DNA from: Nitzschia sp. pyKryTriq1
Lineage: Eukaryota > Bacillariophyta > Bacillariophyceae > Bacillariales > Bacillariaceae
Assembly (NCBI GenBank): GCA_956465555.1
Contig: OY101130.1
Span: 1,217,403-1,281,402 of the forward strand
Direction of reading: 5' to 3'
DNA: 64,000 nt
Part shown: positions 42,251 to 52,450 of the stretch, one piece after another
How positions within the stretch are numbered: the first letter of the stretch is position 1
Layout: each line of letters starts with the position of its first letter
Position numbers and translations under genes: made by a program
Notes under the pieces: generated by a model
Databases searched by the model: none
What the model saw: only the letters and a program-made list of their open reading frames with translations
Told to the model about the DNA's origin: nothing

Positions 42251-43310
42251 TTTACTCTACATGCGATACCTTCTCTCTACTCCTCTATACTATATTACGC
42301 TACCTGCTTGCTTGCTTGCCCGATGCCTTGATGCAACGGCAACTACACAACTCAACCGCGCGCTACGATTGCTACTACGTTTGTGGCTACAATACAATAC
42401 GACAGAAGAAAAGAAGACCAGCACTTTGGTCTCCGCTCTCAACCAGCATTATTTCACATCAGCAAATAATAACACGTAATATCACGAATGATATACGGCT
42501 TGCTGCTGGTGCAAACCCGAGATTCGGGCTCGTTCGTTCGTACGGCTACACAACTCCCTTGAATCTACTTTACTCTTATTGTTAATGATAATAATAATAG
42601 ACAGATTACTACAAGAATATCTTACTTGGACTTGATAGATGGTTATTCTTCACTCACCACAACCCATCATCATACCGTACCCATCTTTCTTGCTGTTTCG
42701 TGATGGATCGTGTGCGTGTGTGCGTTGTTACGTGCGTGACGACATGCAGGCGAGTTTACTCAAGTTGAGGTGCGGTAGCGTACCGGTAGTACTTGTACCG
42801 GTACAGTACGGTACGAGTACATAGTGTTCTCGATATGGCAAGTTGACACCGCATCGACCAATCACAAACGTCACAAGGATACTCCGGCGAGCCGGACACG
42901 AATTATAGTTTGGACAGCAGCCAGCAATCGGCGATCCTTGCTTTTCAACAAGATACCTTCGACAAAAATTCGACTTCATCGACTGTTGTGCGGTACGAGC
43001 TCCACTAACAGTTCCTACTGGTACAGGTACCGGTACTGTATCTGTCAAAAACGAGGTCTGACTCAGTGATGATGCGAGTTCGTGATGTCAGCAACAACAC
43101 AACAACAAAAATGTGCGAGAAAAAGACGCGATGAGACGACGAAGAAATAATCATCCGATATCCACCATGATCGAGATCGATCCTGGGTACTCGTCTTGTA
43201 CCTGTACCGATATAGACATGAGACAGGCAACAGGCAAGAAGGTCATTATTTTTATTTTGCGGTTTGTGGATCTTCCCACTTTGCACACATCATAGTACAT
43301 CAACGCAAGA
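42251..43310. other. Intergenic, presumed promoter of the lumenal SDR
   Basis: About 1.06 kb without a supported gene. It holds GTACCGGTAC-type palindrome clusters at 42781-42820 and 43018-43038 and a related TACCTGTACCGATA at 43199-43212. Confidence 0.6.
42781..42820. promoter_or_regulatory. GTACCGGTAC palindrome cluster
   Basis: TACCGGTAGTACTTGTACCG followed by GTACAGTACGGTACGAGTAC, about 500 bases upstream of the lumenal SDR start. A similar block lies at 43018-43038. Function is inferred only from recurrence upstream of several genes. Confidence 0.3.
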
Positions 43311-44487
43311 ATGAAGTCCTTCTACTCTTTGACCATCGCTACCCTTTCCTTGTGGACGGCGTCGGTCCATGGATTCACCGCCGTTGCTCCTCGCTCTACT
43401 TGTACCAGTGGGGGTACTACTACTAGTACCGGTACCAGGACCACCACGGCATCGTCCTCCGAAAGCACGGCTCTGTTTGCCGAAGCTAATAATGGTATCA
43501 ACCGTCGAACCGCTTTGAACACTGCCGCGGCTACCTTGTTGGCAGGTACTACCTCTGCCGTCACTTTTCTTCCATCTCAAGCCGCACTGGCTGCTGATAG
43601 TACCAAGACTGTAGTTCTCGCTGGATCCACTGGACAGACGGGTCGTCGCATCCTCGAACGATTGGCAGCCACTCAAGGACTTTCGGTCGTTGCCGGCGTT
43701 CGAAATGTCGACAAGGCGAGCAAATCCTTGGCAGAATCGTCCACTGTAGTCCGAGGCGCCATGATTCAAAAGGTCGGATCGGTCGATACAGCTAGCGTCG
43801 ATCTCAAACACTTGGATGTCGTTATGGATTCGATGCAAGAATTGACGGAAACTCTCAAGGGAGCCGATGCTTTGGTGATTGCCGTAGGATTTGTTCCGAG
43901 CAATCCATTGAAGATGAATGAAGAGGCTCACAAAGTGGACAATGTGGGAACGGTCAAATTGATTGATGCTGCCAAGGCGGCCGGTGTCAAAAAGGTCGTC
44001 ATGGTCTCGTCGATTTTGACCAATGGACGGGGATGGGGACAAGAAAAGTCGCCCGGATTCGTCGTTACGAATGCTTTTGGAAATGTATTGGATGAAAAGA
44101 TTGTCGCCGAGAATCATCTTCGTGCCTCGGGTATGGACTATACCATTGTCCGACCGGGTGGTCTCAAAGCCAAACCACGTGAGTAAATATTCTTGTACAT
44201 GTATACTGGAGTGCGACCAACAATTTCTCTCTTTCTCTGTGTTTCTCATTTTCTGCATCCCACTTTACTGTACTGTACTCTACTCTCACGTACTCTACTC
44301 ACACAAAGCGACGGGACCACTCGTGGTATCGGGTGAGGATACTTTGAATGCGGGAGAAATCTCTCGCGACCTTGTGGCGGATGTGTGTGTCGCATCGCTT
44401 TCCGATGCCAAGGCTAGCAACAAAGTCTTGGAGATTATTGAAGACGATGGAAAGCCTCCCGAAGTCTTCAATGGCCTCAAAATGTAG
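43311..44487 (+). CDS. Plastid, probably thylakoid-lumen, NAD(P)-binding SDR (two exons)
   Basis: Exon 1 is 43311-44178 and exon 2 is 44309-44487, with a 130-nt phase-1 intron and 348 residues. The N-terminus has three targeting layers: a signal peptide (YSLTIATLSLWTASVHG), an F-T-A-V-A-P plastid junction of ASAFAP type, and then, after a Ser/Thr transit region, NRRTALNTAAATLLAG...LPSQAALAA, a twin-Arg thylakoid-transfer-like signal with an ALA-type cleavage site. The mature part is an atypical SDR: TVVLAGSTGQTGRR dinucleotide loop, GADALVIAVGF, VKKVVMVSS, YTIVRPGGL, and a C-terminal GEDTLNAGEISRDLVADVCV, typical of plant and algal NAD(P)-binding plastid proteins. Substrate is unknown. Lumen location is inference. 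Confidence 0.92.
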
Positions 44488-44743
44488 ACTGATAAAATAC
44501 AAACCAATGAATAGCAAGAGCTGCCTCTCGCTACTCTATGATACTTGGACTCTCTACTAGTAGAATTACTTCGGAGAGTAGTATACAGAGAGAAGAGGAG
44601 GAAATATGGAAATACACGCGCTAAGGATATTAGCAATACTCGAATACAGGTAGGACTATACACTCCATCCTTATAATAATATTACTATTTCATAGCAATC
44701 CATGCGACATTGTAGCTTTACTGCAGGAGACACATGAGCAGTT

Positions 44744-45317
44744 TTATTGATTGGCTTTTCCTCGGAGATTGTCGTCGTCGTTGCAACTAGAAACAGCAGG
44801 GAGACGACCACGAAGAGATTGTGGCAATGGCCATGCAGCTCGACGACTAGATAGTATCACGGCTTTGACATTCGAGACATTAGTCTCGTTGGAATCCAGC
44901 GTAGCGATCCCCCCCGCATTCTCTTCGGTATCGTCCTCTTCTGGCATCTCATCGCTATCGTGCTGGACTCGAGAATGTTTCCTTGCTCTACCGCCATCTT
45001 GAACTTGTTGCTTATCAGCGCTAGCATCAGCAACATCAGCATGTGTAGTGCGTCTGGGAACGCGTTTTTGATCACCACTGGTAGTAGCATAACAGGCGAG
45101 GCCTTGCGTTTCTTGGAGGAAGGTGATCCATCATGCTTTGGCCAGCTTTCTCGACTTCCTCGCTGTTGATCAATGGCTGAGAAGTATTGCGTCTAGTGGA
45201 GCGCTGTCTGGAAGAAGAAGAGGGAGCCATGGGGGCTGTATCGTTGTTTGTAGAAGGTCCTGGTGACCGATCTGCTGACGGCGAGTAAAAGTTGGTTGGA
45301 GTGGATTTGCGTTTCAT
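44744..45317 (-). pseudogene. Lys/Ser-rich gene with two apparent frame breaks
   Basis: From the ATG at 45317 the first frame (MKRKSTPTNFYSPSADRS...SEEVEKAG) is protein-like for about 60 residues. Coding character then moves to a second frame near 45135 (SPSSKKRKASP) and to a third near 45085 (SGDQKRVPRRTTHADVADAS...), which stays open to the stop at 44744 (HDSDEMPEEDDTEENAG..., LSSRRAAWPLPQSLRGRLP). Both shifts are consistent with loss of one base. The content suggests a nuclear-type basic/acidic low-complexity protein; no domain is recognised. It may be a decaying gene, a functional gene with consensus errors, or a chance mosaic. Confidence 0.4.
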
Positions 45318-46242
45318 AATGCGTTGAAATAAAAAAGAAGCAATGTAGTTTCTTGGAAGCCCAAAATATGGACGTGCTCGTCCCGTCGATGATGCATGAT
45401 GAGAACATCATCATCATCCTCGGCAAGCAGCCAGGCCTGCTGACTGGTTGCACGAAAACCCGAAAGGAGTTGTTCTTGCGATCGAAAGTATTATTCAACG
45501 TGCGGCGATCGTGGGAAAAAGTGCTGCTCAACGATCCACATTATCGAAAGGCACGGTGACAAAGAATCTTCCTCACTCTCCTAGAGTACAGTAGAGACAC
45601 GACGAGAAAGGTGCGGGTTGTCTGCCTTTATCCACAAAATATCGACAGCCCCCACAATATCGTAGAATATAGGGTGGCGACATCATCGTATCATAGCAAC
45701 GTATAGAGGATAGAGCTGATAATACATGTTGTATACAGTGGAGGCAACAGCTGCATGCGATCGGATGGATGGTGGATGGTGGTGGATGGTTTCGTTTCGC
45801 CTTAATATTATTTCAACAAACCGAGAAGATACCTTTTGCGACCGTTGGTCGAAGGAAACATAAAAGTTCCTGAATACAGGAATTGATTTCGTTCCATGTG
45901 TATCACATACTAGAATATGCCCAGCGAGCGCGCGAGTGGCGTTGAGGTCCGCGGCGCGCGCGGCTTTGAATGAATGACGTCCTCTGTTCAGCGCACACGT
46001 CACAAAACATGAAGAAGGAGTAGTTACGAAGATGATGCCGACGACTTTCGAAGAAAATGGGGAAGCATTATATTATTGCTTCCACTGTATACCGTTCCCT
46101 AACCCTACCTCATTTCTATCCATGGCGACCATTGCTGCTGCCTACTTGCTAGTAGTAGAGCAGCTTTGAATGTACGATATCTCCCCTCTGTTTGAATCCA
46201 TCATCATCATCATCATCTCGTGTTCCAAGGAATAATATCATC
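45318..46242. other. Intergenic region before the SET gene
   Basis: About 920 bases, no supported gene. It includes GGATGGTGGATGG repeats at 45765-45790 and a GC-rich GCGAGCGCGCGAG / GCGGCGCGCGCGG stretch at 45925-45965. Confidence 0.55.
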
Positions 46243-47673
46243 ATGCTGCCGTCGTTCTTGCTTCGTCGTTCGTGGTGGTCGTCGTCTGTTTTTCTTCTGC
46301 TTTCTCACTCCGCTCTAATACTAATAATATCATTCCTTCAAACTCCCCTTCAAGCATCAGCGTGGGTAAATTCCAATGTTATTGCTACACGCCCCCGATC
46401 GCATGTCCTCCAAGATGATGCGGTGGTGACCCAACAATCACGACGAGTAGCGGCGGCGACGCTAGCAGAAATTGATGGCGATGGATCGACTACTCCATCT
46501 ACGACTACGACAGAATTATATGAGGACAACTCTCGTCCTCCTATCGTTCCCACTGGTCTCGAATCATGGCAAGAAGACGAACTCTTACAAGTATTTGACG
46601 ATGTGCTATTTCGAATGGCCTATCTGATGGAAAGCAATGTACTACTTGAAAATGAAAATCCAGCGCTCCGACAAGTCTTTCAGACTTGTATCGACAGTGT
46701 AGAAATTCGATCTTCGACAATTCCTGGTGCCGGTCGTGGTCTCTTTGCGACTCGAGATATACCCAAAGGAACCATCGTTTCATTTTATCCAGCGCATTCG
46801 ATCGGATGTAAATTCCAATCGGGATCCTGTCTTTCGCTACAAATTGCCGAATCGCACGACGATATGATTGAAGACGTCGAAACAAGTTCCTATGCACTGT
46901 ATTCGTTATTGGAACGACCACTGCTCGGTGTCGATTTGACCGCACAATATGCTCCGACCCAACCCAGACTCTTTGTTGACATGAACCCCAAGGCGACGCT
47001 GTATGAAGGATGGTACTGTGGTTTGATCAACGATGCTGCCATTGTCCGATATTTTGGTGACACGGAATACTATGCCAAATCTCGCAGCAACTCAATTCAA
47101 AATGTCGAGATTGTTCCCTTTTCACGAGCGGCTCCGTTTCAAGTAGCTGTAACGACTCGAAAGGTACGACAAGGCGAGGAATTTTTTGTATCCTACGGCT
47201 ACAACTACTGGGCGAATCAATTGCGAATGCGAATGAAACAACCACAACAACCACAACAAGGCGATGTCGAGGAGCAGCTAGAAGCAACGGTTCCCGGCTG
47301 GAAACAAACAGAAATTGAACAGCAAGAGACACGAGCGGCACTCGACATACTAGAGGTACTAGAGATGGTGCACCAGGAACGATATTCCGAGGCTGCCGAA
47401 GGATTGGCGGAGCTCTTTGAAGGACTTGGAGAGCTTCCAACTTTTGCGTCGTCTCCTGCTACTAGTACTTCCTCGGGACCATCCACTACTACTATCCAGC
47501 AAGGCCGTACTACCTCGAGATCTACTAACAAGGACATCGTGAGATATCTGTTTCAACGACTTCTTCGAAGAACGATGCAAAAACGATGGATTGCCAGATT
47601 CTTCCGCAGCACGGCACCAGCAGCAGGACGAGATCGACGACGACGCCGACGGGGCGACCACGGAGCCCTGTAG
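46243..47673 (+). CDS. SET-domain protein with plastid-type presequence
   Basis: Single exon, 476 residues from the ATG at 46243; the frame is open upstream but has no earlier ATG. A signal peptide (VFLLLSHSALILIISFL) ends at QASAWVN, a variant of the diatom ASAF plastid junction with Trp in the aromatic position. The SET domain spans about residues 155-330: STIPGAGRGLFATRDIPKGTIVSFYP, a pseudoknot-type LINDAA segment in place of NHxC, and KVRQGEEFFVSYGYNYW. SET proteins transfer methyl groups from S-adenosylmethionine to lysine, and plastid members are known. The replaced NH residues leave activity open. The C-terminal part is helical then Arg-rich. Not closely related in sequence to the broken SET gene at 40125-41071. 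Confidence 0.85.
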   Translation: MLPSFLLRRSWWSSSVFLLLSHSALILIISFLQTPLQASAWVNSNVIATRPRSHVLQDDAVVTQQSRRVAAATLAEIDGDGSTTPSTTTTELYEDNSRPPIVPTGLESWQEDELLQVFDDVLFRMAYLMESNVLLENENPALRQVFQTCIDSVEIRSSTIPGAGRGLFATRDIPKGTIVSFYPAHSIGCKFQSGSCLSLQIAESHDDMIEDVETSSYALYSLLERPLLGVDLTAQYAPTQPRLFVDMNPKATLYEGWYCGLINDAAIVRYFGDTEYYAKSRSNSIQNVEIVPFSRAAPFQVAVTTRKVRQGEEFFVSYGYNYWANQLRMRMKQPQQPQQGDVEEQLEATVPGWKQTEIEQQETRAALDILEVLEMVHQERYSEAAEGLAELFEGLGELPTFASSPATSTSSGPSTTTIQQGRTTSRSTNKDIVRYLFQRLLRRTMQKRWIARFFRSTAPAAGRDRRRRRRGDHGAL

Positions 47674-48187
47674 TTATTTTTCACTAGTAAAATGTTTATA
47701 CTCTTTAGTAGTACCGAGTAGAGTAGAGTACATTACCAACTATAGAAAGATAATCGAGACTTACACAAGCTACTGCAGTGCGAGTACTTCTTAGTACCTG
47801 ATACTGGTACCGTTAGATGAAAGTACGGTAGTCTCCAGTAGATACTCTCCCTCTCTACTCTACTAGCTAGTAGAGAGAATGAATGAATACACCGTAGATT
47901 AGGAGGCATTGCATCTTCTGTACTCCCATACGTTATTCATGAACAAAAAATACAAAAATGAATGACTGGCCGGCGTTTTGCAAGCGCGCACTCCCTCTCA
48001 ACGGATGCAGAATCGCGTGCATCCGCGCCGCGGAGCAAGATCCATGGATCGACGACGACCATGACCATGGCGCTCCATAGCGCACGCGGTAAACGCAACG
48101 CAATAACGCAAAACAAAACATAGCACTGTATTTCCGCTCCGTTCCGCTCCTCTATTATTATTCCGGTAGCATTATACCAATACCAAC
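47674..48187. other. Intergenic region before Sec8
   Basis: TAGTAG and CTCTACTCTACTAGCTAGTAGAG blocks at 47705-47875 and a GC-rich ATGCATCC/GGATGCA-containing stretch at 47985-48075. No gene. Confidence 0.6.
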
Positions 48188-51100
48188 ATGCCGCCTTCTT
48201 CCAAGCCGAGCAAGCGCAGTCCCAAAGGCAGTAGCAGTGCCAGCAGTAGAAGCGATGCTGCTTCTACTCGAAGCCGCAGTCAGCCGACCGCCAGTACTCG
48301 CTCGGCCCACACGCTGTTATCTAGCAAGCAAGCCCAAGCGGCGGTGATTGAAGAAGACCATCCCGACCTTTTAGAACTGGAGGAGCGACTCAATGAACAA
48401 GTCGATGAAGAATTCTTTGAAGATCCACGTAGATTCCATACATTGCATCGAGTCATTGATGTGCTGGGGATGCAGTTGGACAGTAAAGATGCGTGGATGG
48501 GAGGCGGTGGCGACGGAGAACAGAAGCACGACCGCGAATACCAGTTGGAATCGAATCCAGCCTACAAGGTGCTGAAGCAGCAACAGCAAGTGGTGGAAGA
48601 AGCCATTGAACATTTGGCCCTGATTCATTGTGCCGATTTGAATGGATCGGTCGTGCAAGTCGGTCGTGTGGCTCGTCAATTCCATGATGCCGTCACGCAA
48701 GTAAGACATTTGCGAAAACAAGTCAAGGAAATTCAAGAAACCCTGGGAGCCTCGGATAACAACAACAACAATGTCCATGGTGCTAATACTAGCAGTGCTG
48801 CCGCAGCGAGTTCGGCCCAGTCGGCCATGTCGCTGCGAGAGTTGTGGCTCAAGAAACTCGAAGCCGAAGCGGTTTTGAGTTTGCTCGACAAGCTCGATCG
48901 CATTCGGGCCGCGCCTCGTCAGTTTGATTCGCTGTTGCAGCAGCATCGGATTGGAGCCGCCGTTGTCACAGTCGCCCAAGCGCTGGATACCATGTTTTCC
49001 AGCGATGTCGCTCAAGTCCAAGCGTTGCACAAAATTATGGAACAATTGATGATTCGAAAACAAAAGGCAGAAGAAGTCGTTTGGGACTTATTATTGGATA
49101 TCATCTTTTTACGTACCGGCAATGGACAAGCTGAAGCTCTTGCCGCTGCTGTGCGAGCAACGAATCAAGCCGTCTATCTATCCAATGTCGCTGCTGCCGC
49201 AGGTGCTGGTGCCAATGCTGCTGCTGCTGCTGCCACCGCCAAGAAGCTCTCGATTGCAACTACTGGCGCAGCCGATTCGGCCGATGCTCAAGGCGAATAC
49301 TATGATGATCAGCCGTATGGGATGGTCAATCCATTCTTGAATTCTCAAATGCGATTTGCCGTCACGTCCGATCTCCAAGTCGAAGCCGCCGCAGCAGGAA
49401 CAGCAGCTTCTGCTGCCAAGGACGAAGAAGATTGGCAAGAAGATGATGTCATTATTCAAGATAACATGATGATCCCCATGTCCGTCATGGAAGCCGACTT
49501 TGATTTGGAAAGTGAAGAGCGGCGTCATTTGGAAGAACAACGAGCACGACAAGAAAGTGCTGCTGCTGCTGCTGCTTTGTCGTCATCAAATTACAACAAC
49601 AACAACAAGAACTCCAGGTCCAAAAAGAGGCCTCAATATGGGGATCATGTTCTCGCGCTCCGTACGTTGGTCGAATGTTTGATTCGTCTCCGTCGTCTGG
49701 ACGACGTAGAACGGATACTCTCGGAATCCATGGCCAAGGAAGTCGAGGCCTTGGTCCAACGAGAACAAGCTCGGACTTTTTTACGTGTCGAAGGATCCAC
49801 GTCGCATCAATTGTCGAGAAGTGGAGGACGGTATGCTATGCTCTTGAGCAAGGCGGGAGCGACGACGGATCTACGAGACTTTCGTCAGCATTTGAATTCG
49901 GTCGTATCCGCCTTTGGAAATGTCCAATTACGATTGGCGCATTTGGCACAAATCATTCGGCAACGACTGGTAAGTCACTTTGTTCGAGGGTTGGAGTAGC
50001 CGCCGGGTAGAGATATTATTGGAATAAGGAATGATGAATGTATCGTGTCTCGACTGACTCTTGTATTTTCTTATAGATGGCGGAACGTACTACTCACACG
50101 GCAGCCTATGCGGTACCGTCCGCGGCTCTCGCTTCAGCCATCAAGTCAGCGCGGGAAGTCATGGAAAAGGAACTCAAGAGCTACCTCGATGCTTGTCTGC
50201 ACGAGTCGCAAGAAAACAAAGAGCCGGAATTCAATATCAACATGTTGACCAACGTCAGTGGACAATCACGACAAGTTGCAGCCAAGACAAAAACCAAACG
50301 ACGTGCCGTAAATGGCCTCGAGACGGGACTCTTTTCGCTCGGTATTTTGGACTCGCAGAGTATCGCGGACAGTGCGGCAAGTACTGCCGAGGCATGGTTG
50401 ACGGCGTCGACGACCTCGAGACGATCGACGATTCAATCCTTGGCCACACCCAAGTTTGTTCAAGAAGTCCTTTTTGCCAAAACGACCCATAATGGGACTC
50501 CTCAAGTCCGTCATGCTCTCTTTTTCCGAAAGGCGCTTTCGAAATGGCATCAAGACATGACGACCGTCCGGAGCCAGCTCGCCAAGTCGACTAACGAAGA
50601 CACGTCCGCTCCTAGCTATCGTGTCATGGAAGAGACACCGGCCTTGGAGTATCTCGATAACGTTATTCAAAGAGATCTCTTGCCCATCTTGCAAGAAGAA
50701 GCCGTCAATGGTACCGTCCTGGCCTTGGAACGACCCGACGCCTTTGATCCAGTATTGGATCGCAATGTTTATGCTCGTGCCGATTCCAATGAACCTCAAG
50801 ATGTCGACATGTGTCGGGCCTGCAATGCGCTCTACAGTTTTACGGGACCGCTCTTTTTGGCACTCCATCGTCTTCCCAAGGGCGGCGAAATGTACTTGCC
50901 GTTGGTGGCCGTCTTGGAGCACGTCATTTTGACTTTTATCAGTCGAGTCAAGCAACAAGTATCCAAACTATGCAATGGCAAGACGGCCTTGCAACTCATT
51001 ATGGAAACGAGCGCCGATGGTACGTCTTCTTTTGCTGCGGCCATGGAACGGCGCAAGGCCTTTGCTCAACTGGTATTGGCCTATGCCGATGGCGACCTGC

Positions 51101-52113
51101 TGGAAGCGGCAGCCGTTTCGGACGACGCCGAAGCGACCGCTGTTCCACTGTTGTCTCCGTCGGCCAGTGATAGTCCCAACAAGGCTCAAATTCAAGAAAA
51201 CAAAATGGCTGCCCTGTCTGGCATGGAAGACTTGGATTTTGTTGGAGGCGTTGAACGAGAAGAAGCTAATCTCTCCAAGGAACTGCAATTTGTTCGGCCA
51301 TTTTTGGAGTTTGCCGGAATGGAACACAACACTACTATCAAGACTTGTTCTGATGAGCATCTGATGAAGGGCGCATGTTTGGCACACTCCTTGTTGAAGC
51401 TCTCAAGTTTGTTGGACTCGCGCCTCAAGGTTCGAAGTGCAGTGGGCGGAATGACCACAAAGACACTGACCAACACGCGTGCTCTCCGTGAAGCCATCAA
51501 GACTATCAAGGCGAATGGGCTCAAGATGGCCAAATTCTGTCGGGCCGATGTTCTACTTCAAGGAATCACTAGACTGTCCATGGTGTGCAATTCGTCTACG
51601 GTTGTCGCTCGAGATGCCGTCCGTATACCCTCGTCTGTCAACGACTTGGGCGAGTACATGACAGCGGCATCCGACAATCTTCGAGAAGCTGCCGGAAACG
51701 CCGTCACGGCCTACACCTTCTCAACCCTCGAACAATACATTCCATTATGTTTGATTCAAACCGTCCGCGTTTTGGCGGCCGGCAAGGGTATTGTCACAAA
51801 GGCGCCGTTGACCATGAATGGTATCGAAGCACTCGATCGATCCGGATCCGTCTTGTACCGTGATCTCAAGGGTGCGACTTCCTTCGATAATTCATTTTGG
51901 GATATTGAATTGGCGGCCGTTTCCTTTGAACGATCGGCCAGTTTCATCGCCATGATGGAACTCGAAATGGCGGAACTCGAGAGCTACTATCAAGAGAATC
52001 GGAACGATTTTTCGGACCAAGATTTTCAACTCATGTTCAGCATGAACGGTCCACGTCGAAAGGGGGACATTGGTCGCTACCACATGCTCGTCAAGCGGCT
52101 TGACAGGAAATAG
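48188..52113 (+). CDS. SEC8: Exocyst subunit Sec8 (EXOC4) homologue (two exons)
   Basis: Exon 1 is 48188-49969 and exon 2 is 50077-52113, with a 107-nt phase-0 intron and 1272 residues. After a Ser-rich basic start, the N-terminal helical part carries the Sec8 signature: EAIEHLALIHCADLNGSVVQVGRV with a following coiled coil, then LRELWLKKLEAEAVLSLLDKLDRIRAAPRQFDSLL and TMFSSDVAQVQALHKIMEQL. Exon 2 starts MAERTTHTAAYAVPSAA and holds the long C-terminal helical region. Sec8 is part of the octameric exocyst that tethers secretory vesicles to the plasma membrane. Low-complexity Ala-rich inserts occur near residues 195-220 and 330-360. The gene symbol rests on sequence pattern, not a search. Confidence 0.92.
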
Positions 52114-52450
52114 ATAGAGGAGTTGAGGTACCAGGTACGTTCGTTGTTCGATGCGCTGCTTATTTTCGTTTTTACTGTACGGCTACTCGTGAGAATGATG
52201 ATTCATTTAAATAACCAATGGATCGATAGGACTGAACCAAAAACCGTGTTGAGCGTTTACGATACTGACTCATGATGGTGCTCGGAAACAAACAATATTG
52301 CCACGCTTTCCATTACACCGAATTCATCGCTCATCCAATCCATTCCCTTTGCTTTTCGTATATAATAGTGTCTCATTCAAGATCTTTGAACTAATTTACT
52401 TTAAAATACTATATCCAGTCCCAAACGACTATATTCTCAAAATTGCTCAA
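52114..52450. other. Convergent intergenic stretch
   Basis: About 340 AT-richer bases between the Sec8 and lectin stops. No repeats or gene seen. Confidence 0.6.

Noticed and set aside
42251-43310. Possible tRNA or other structured RNA genes in the larger intergenic regions
   Set aside because: I saw no convincing cloverleaf or other known RNA signature by eye; a tRNA/RNA scan would be decisive.
46192-46242. Extending the plastid SET gene to 46192
   Set aside because: No ATG exists in that stretch; the first ATG at 46243 starts directly before the signal peptide.
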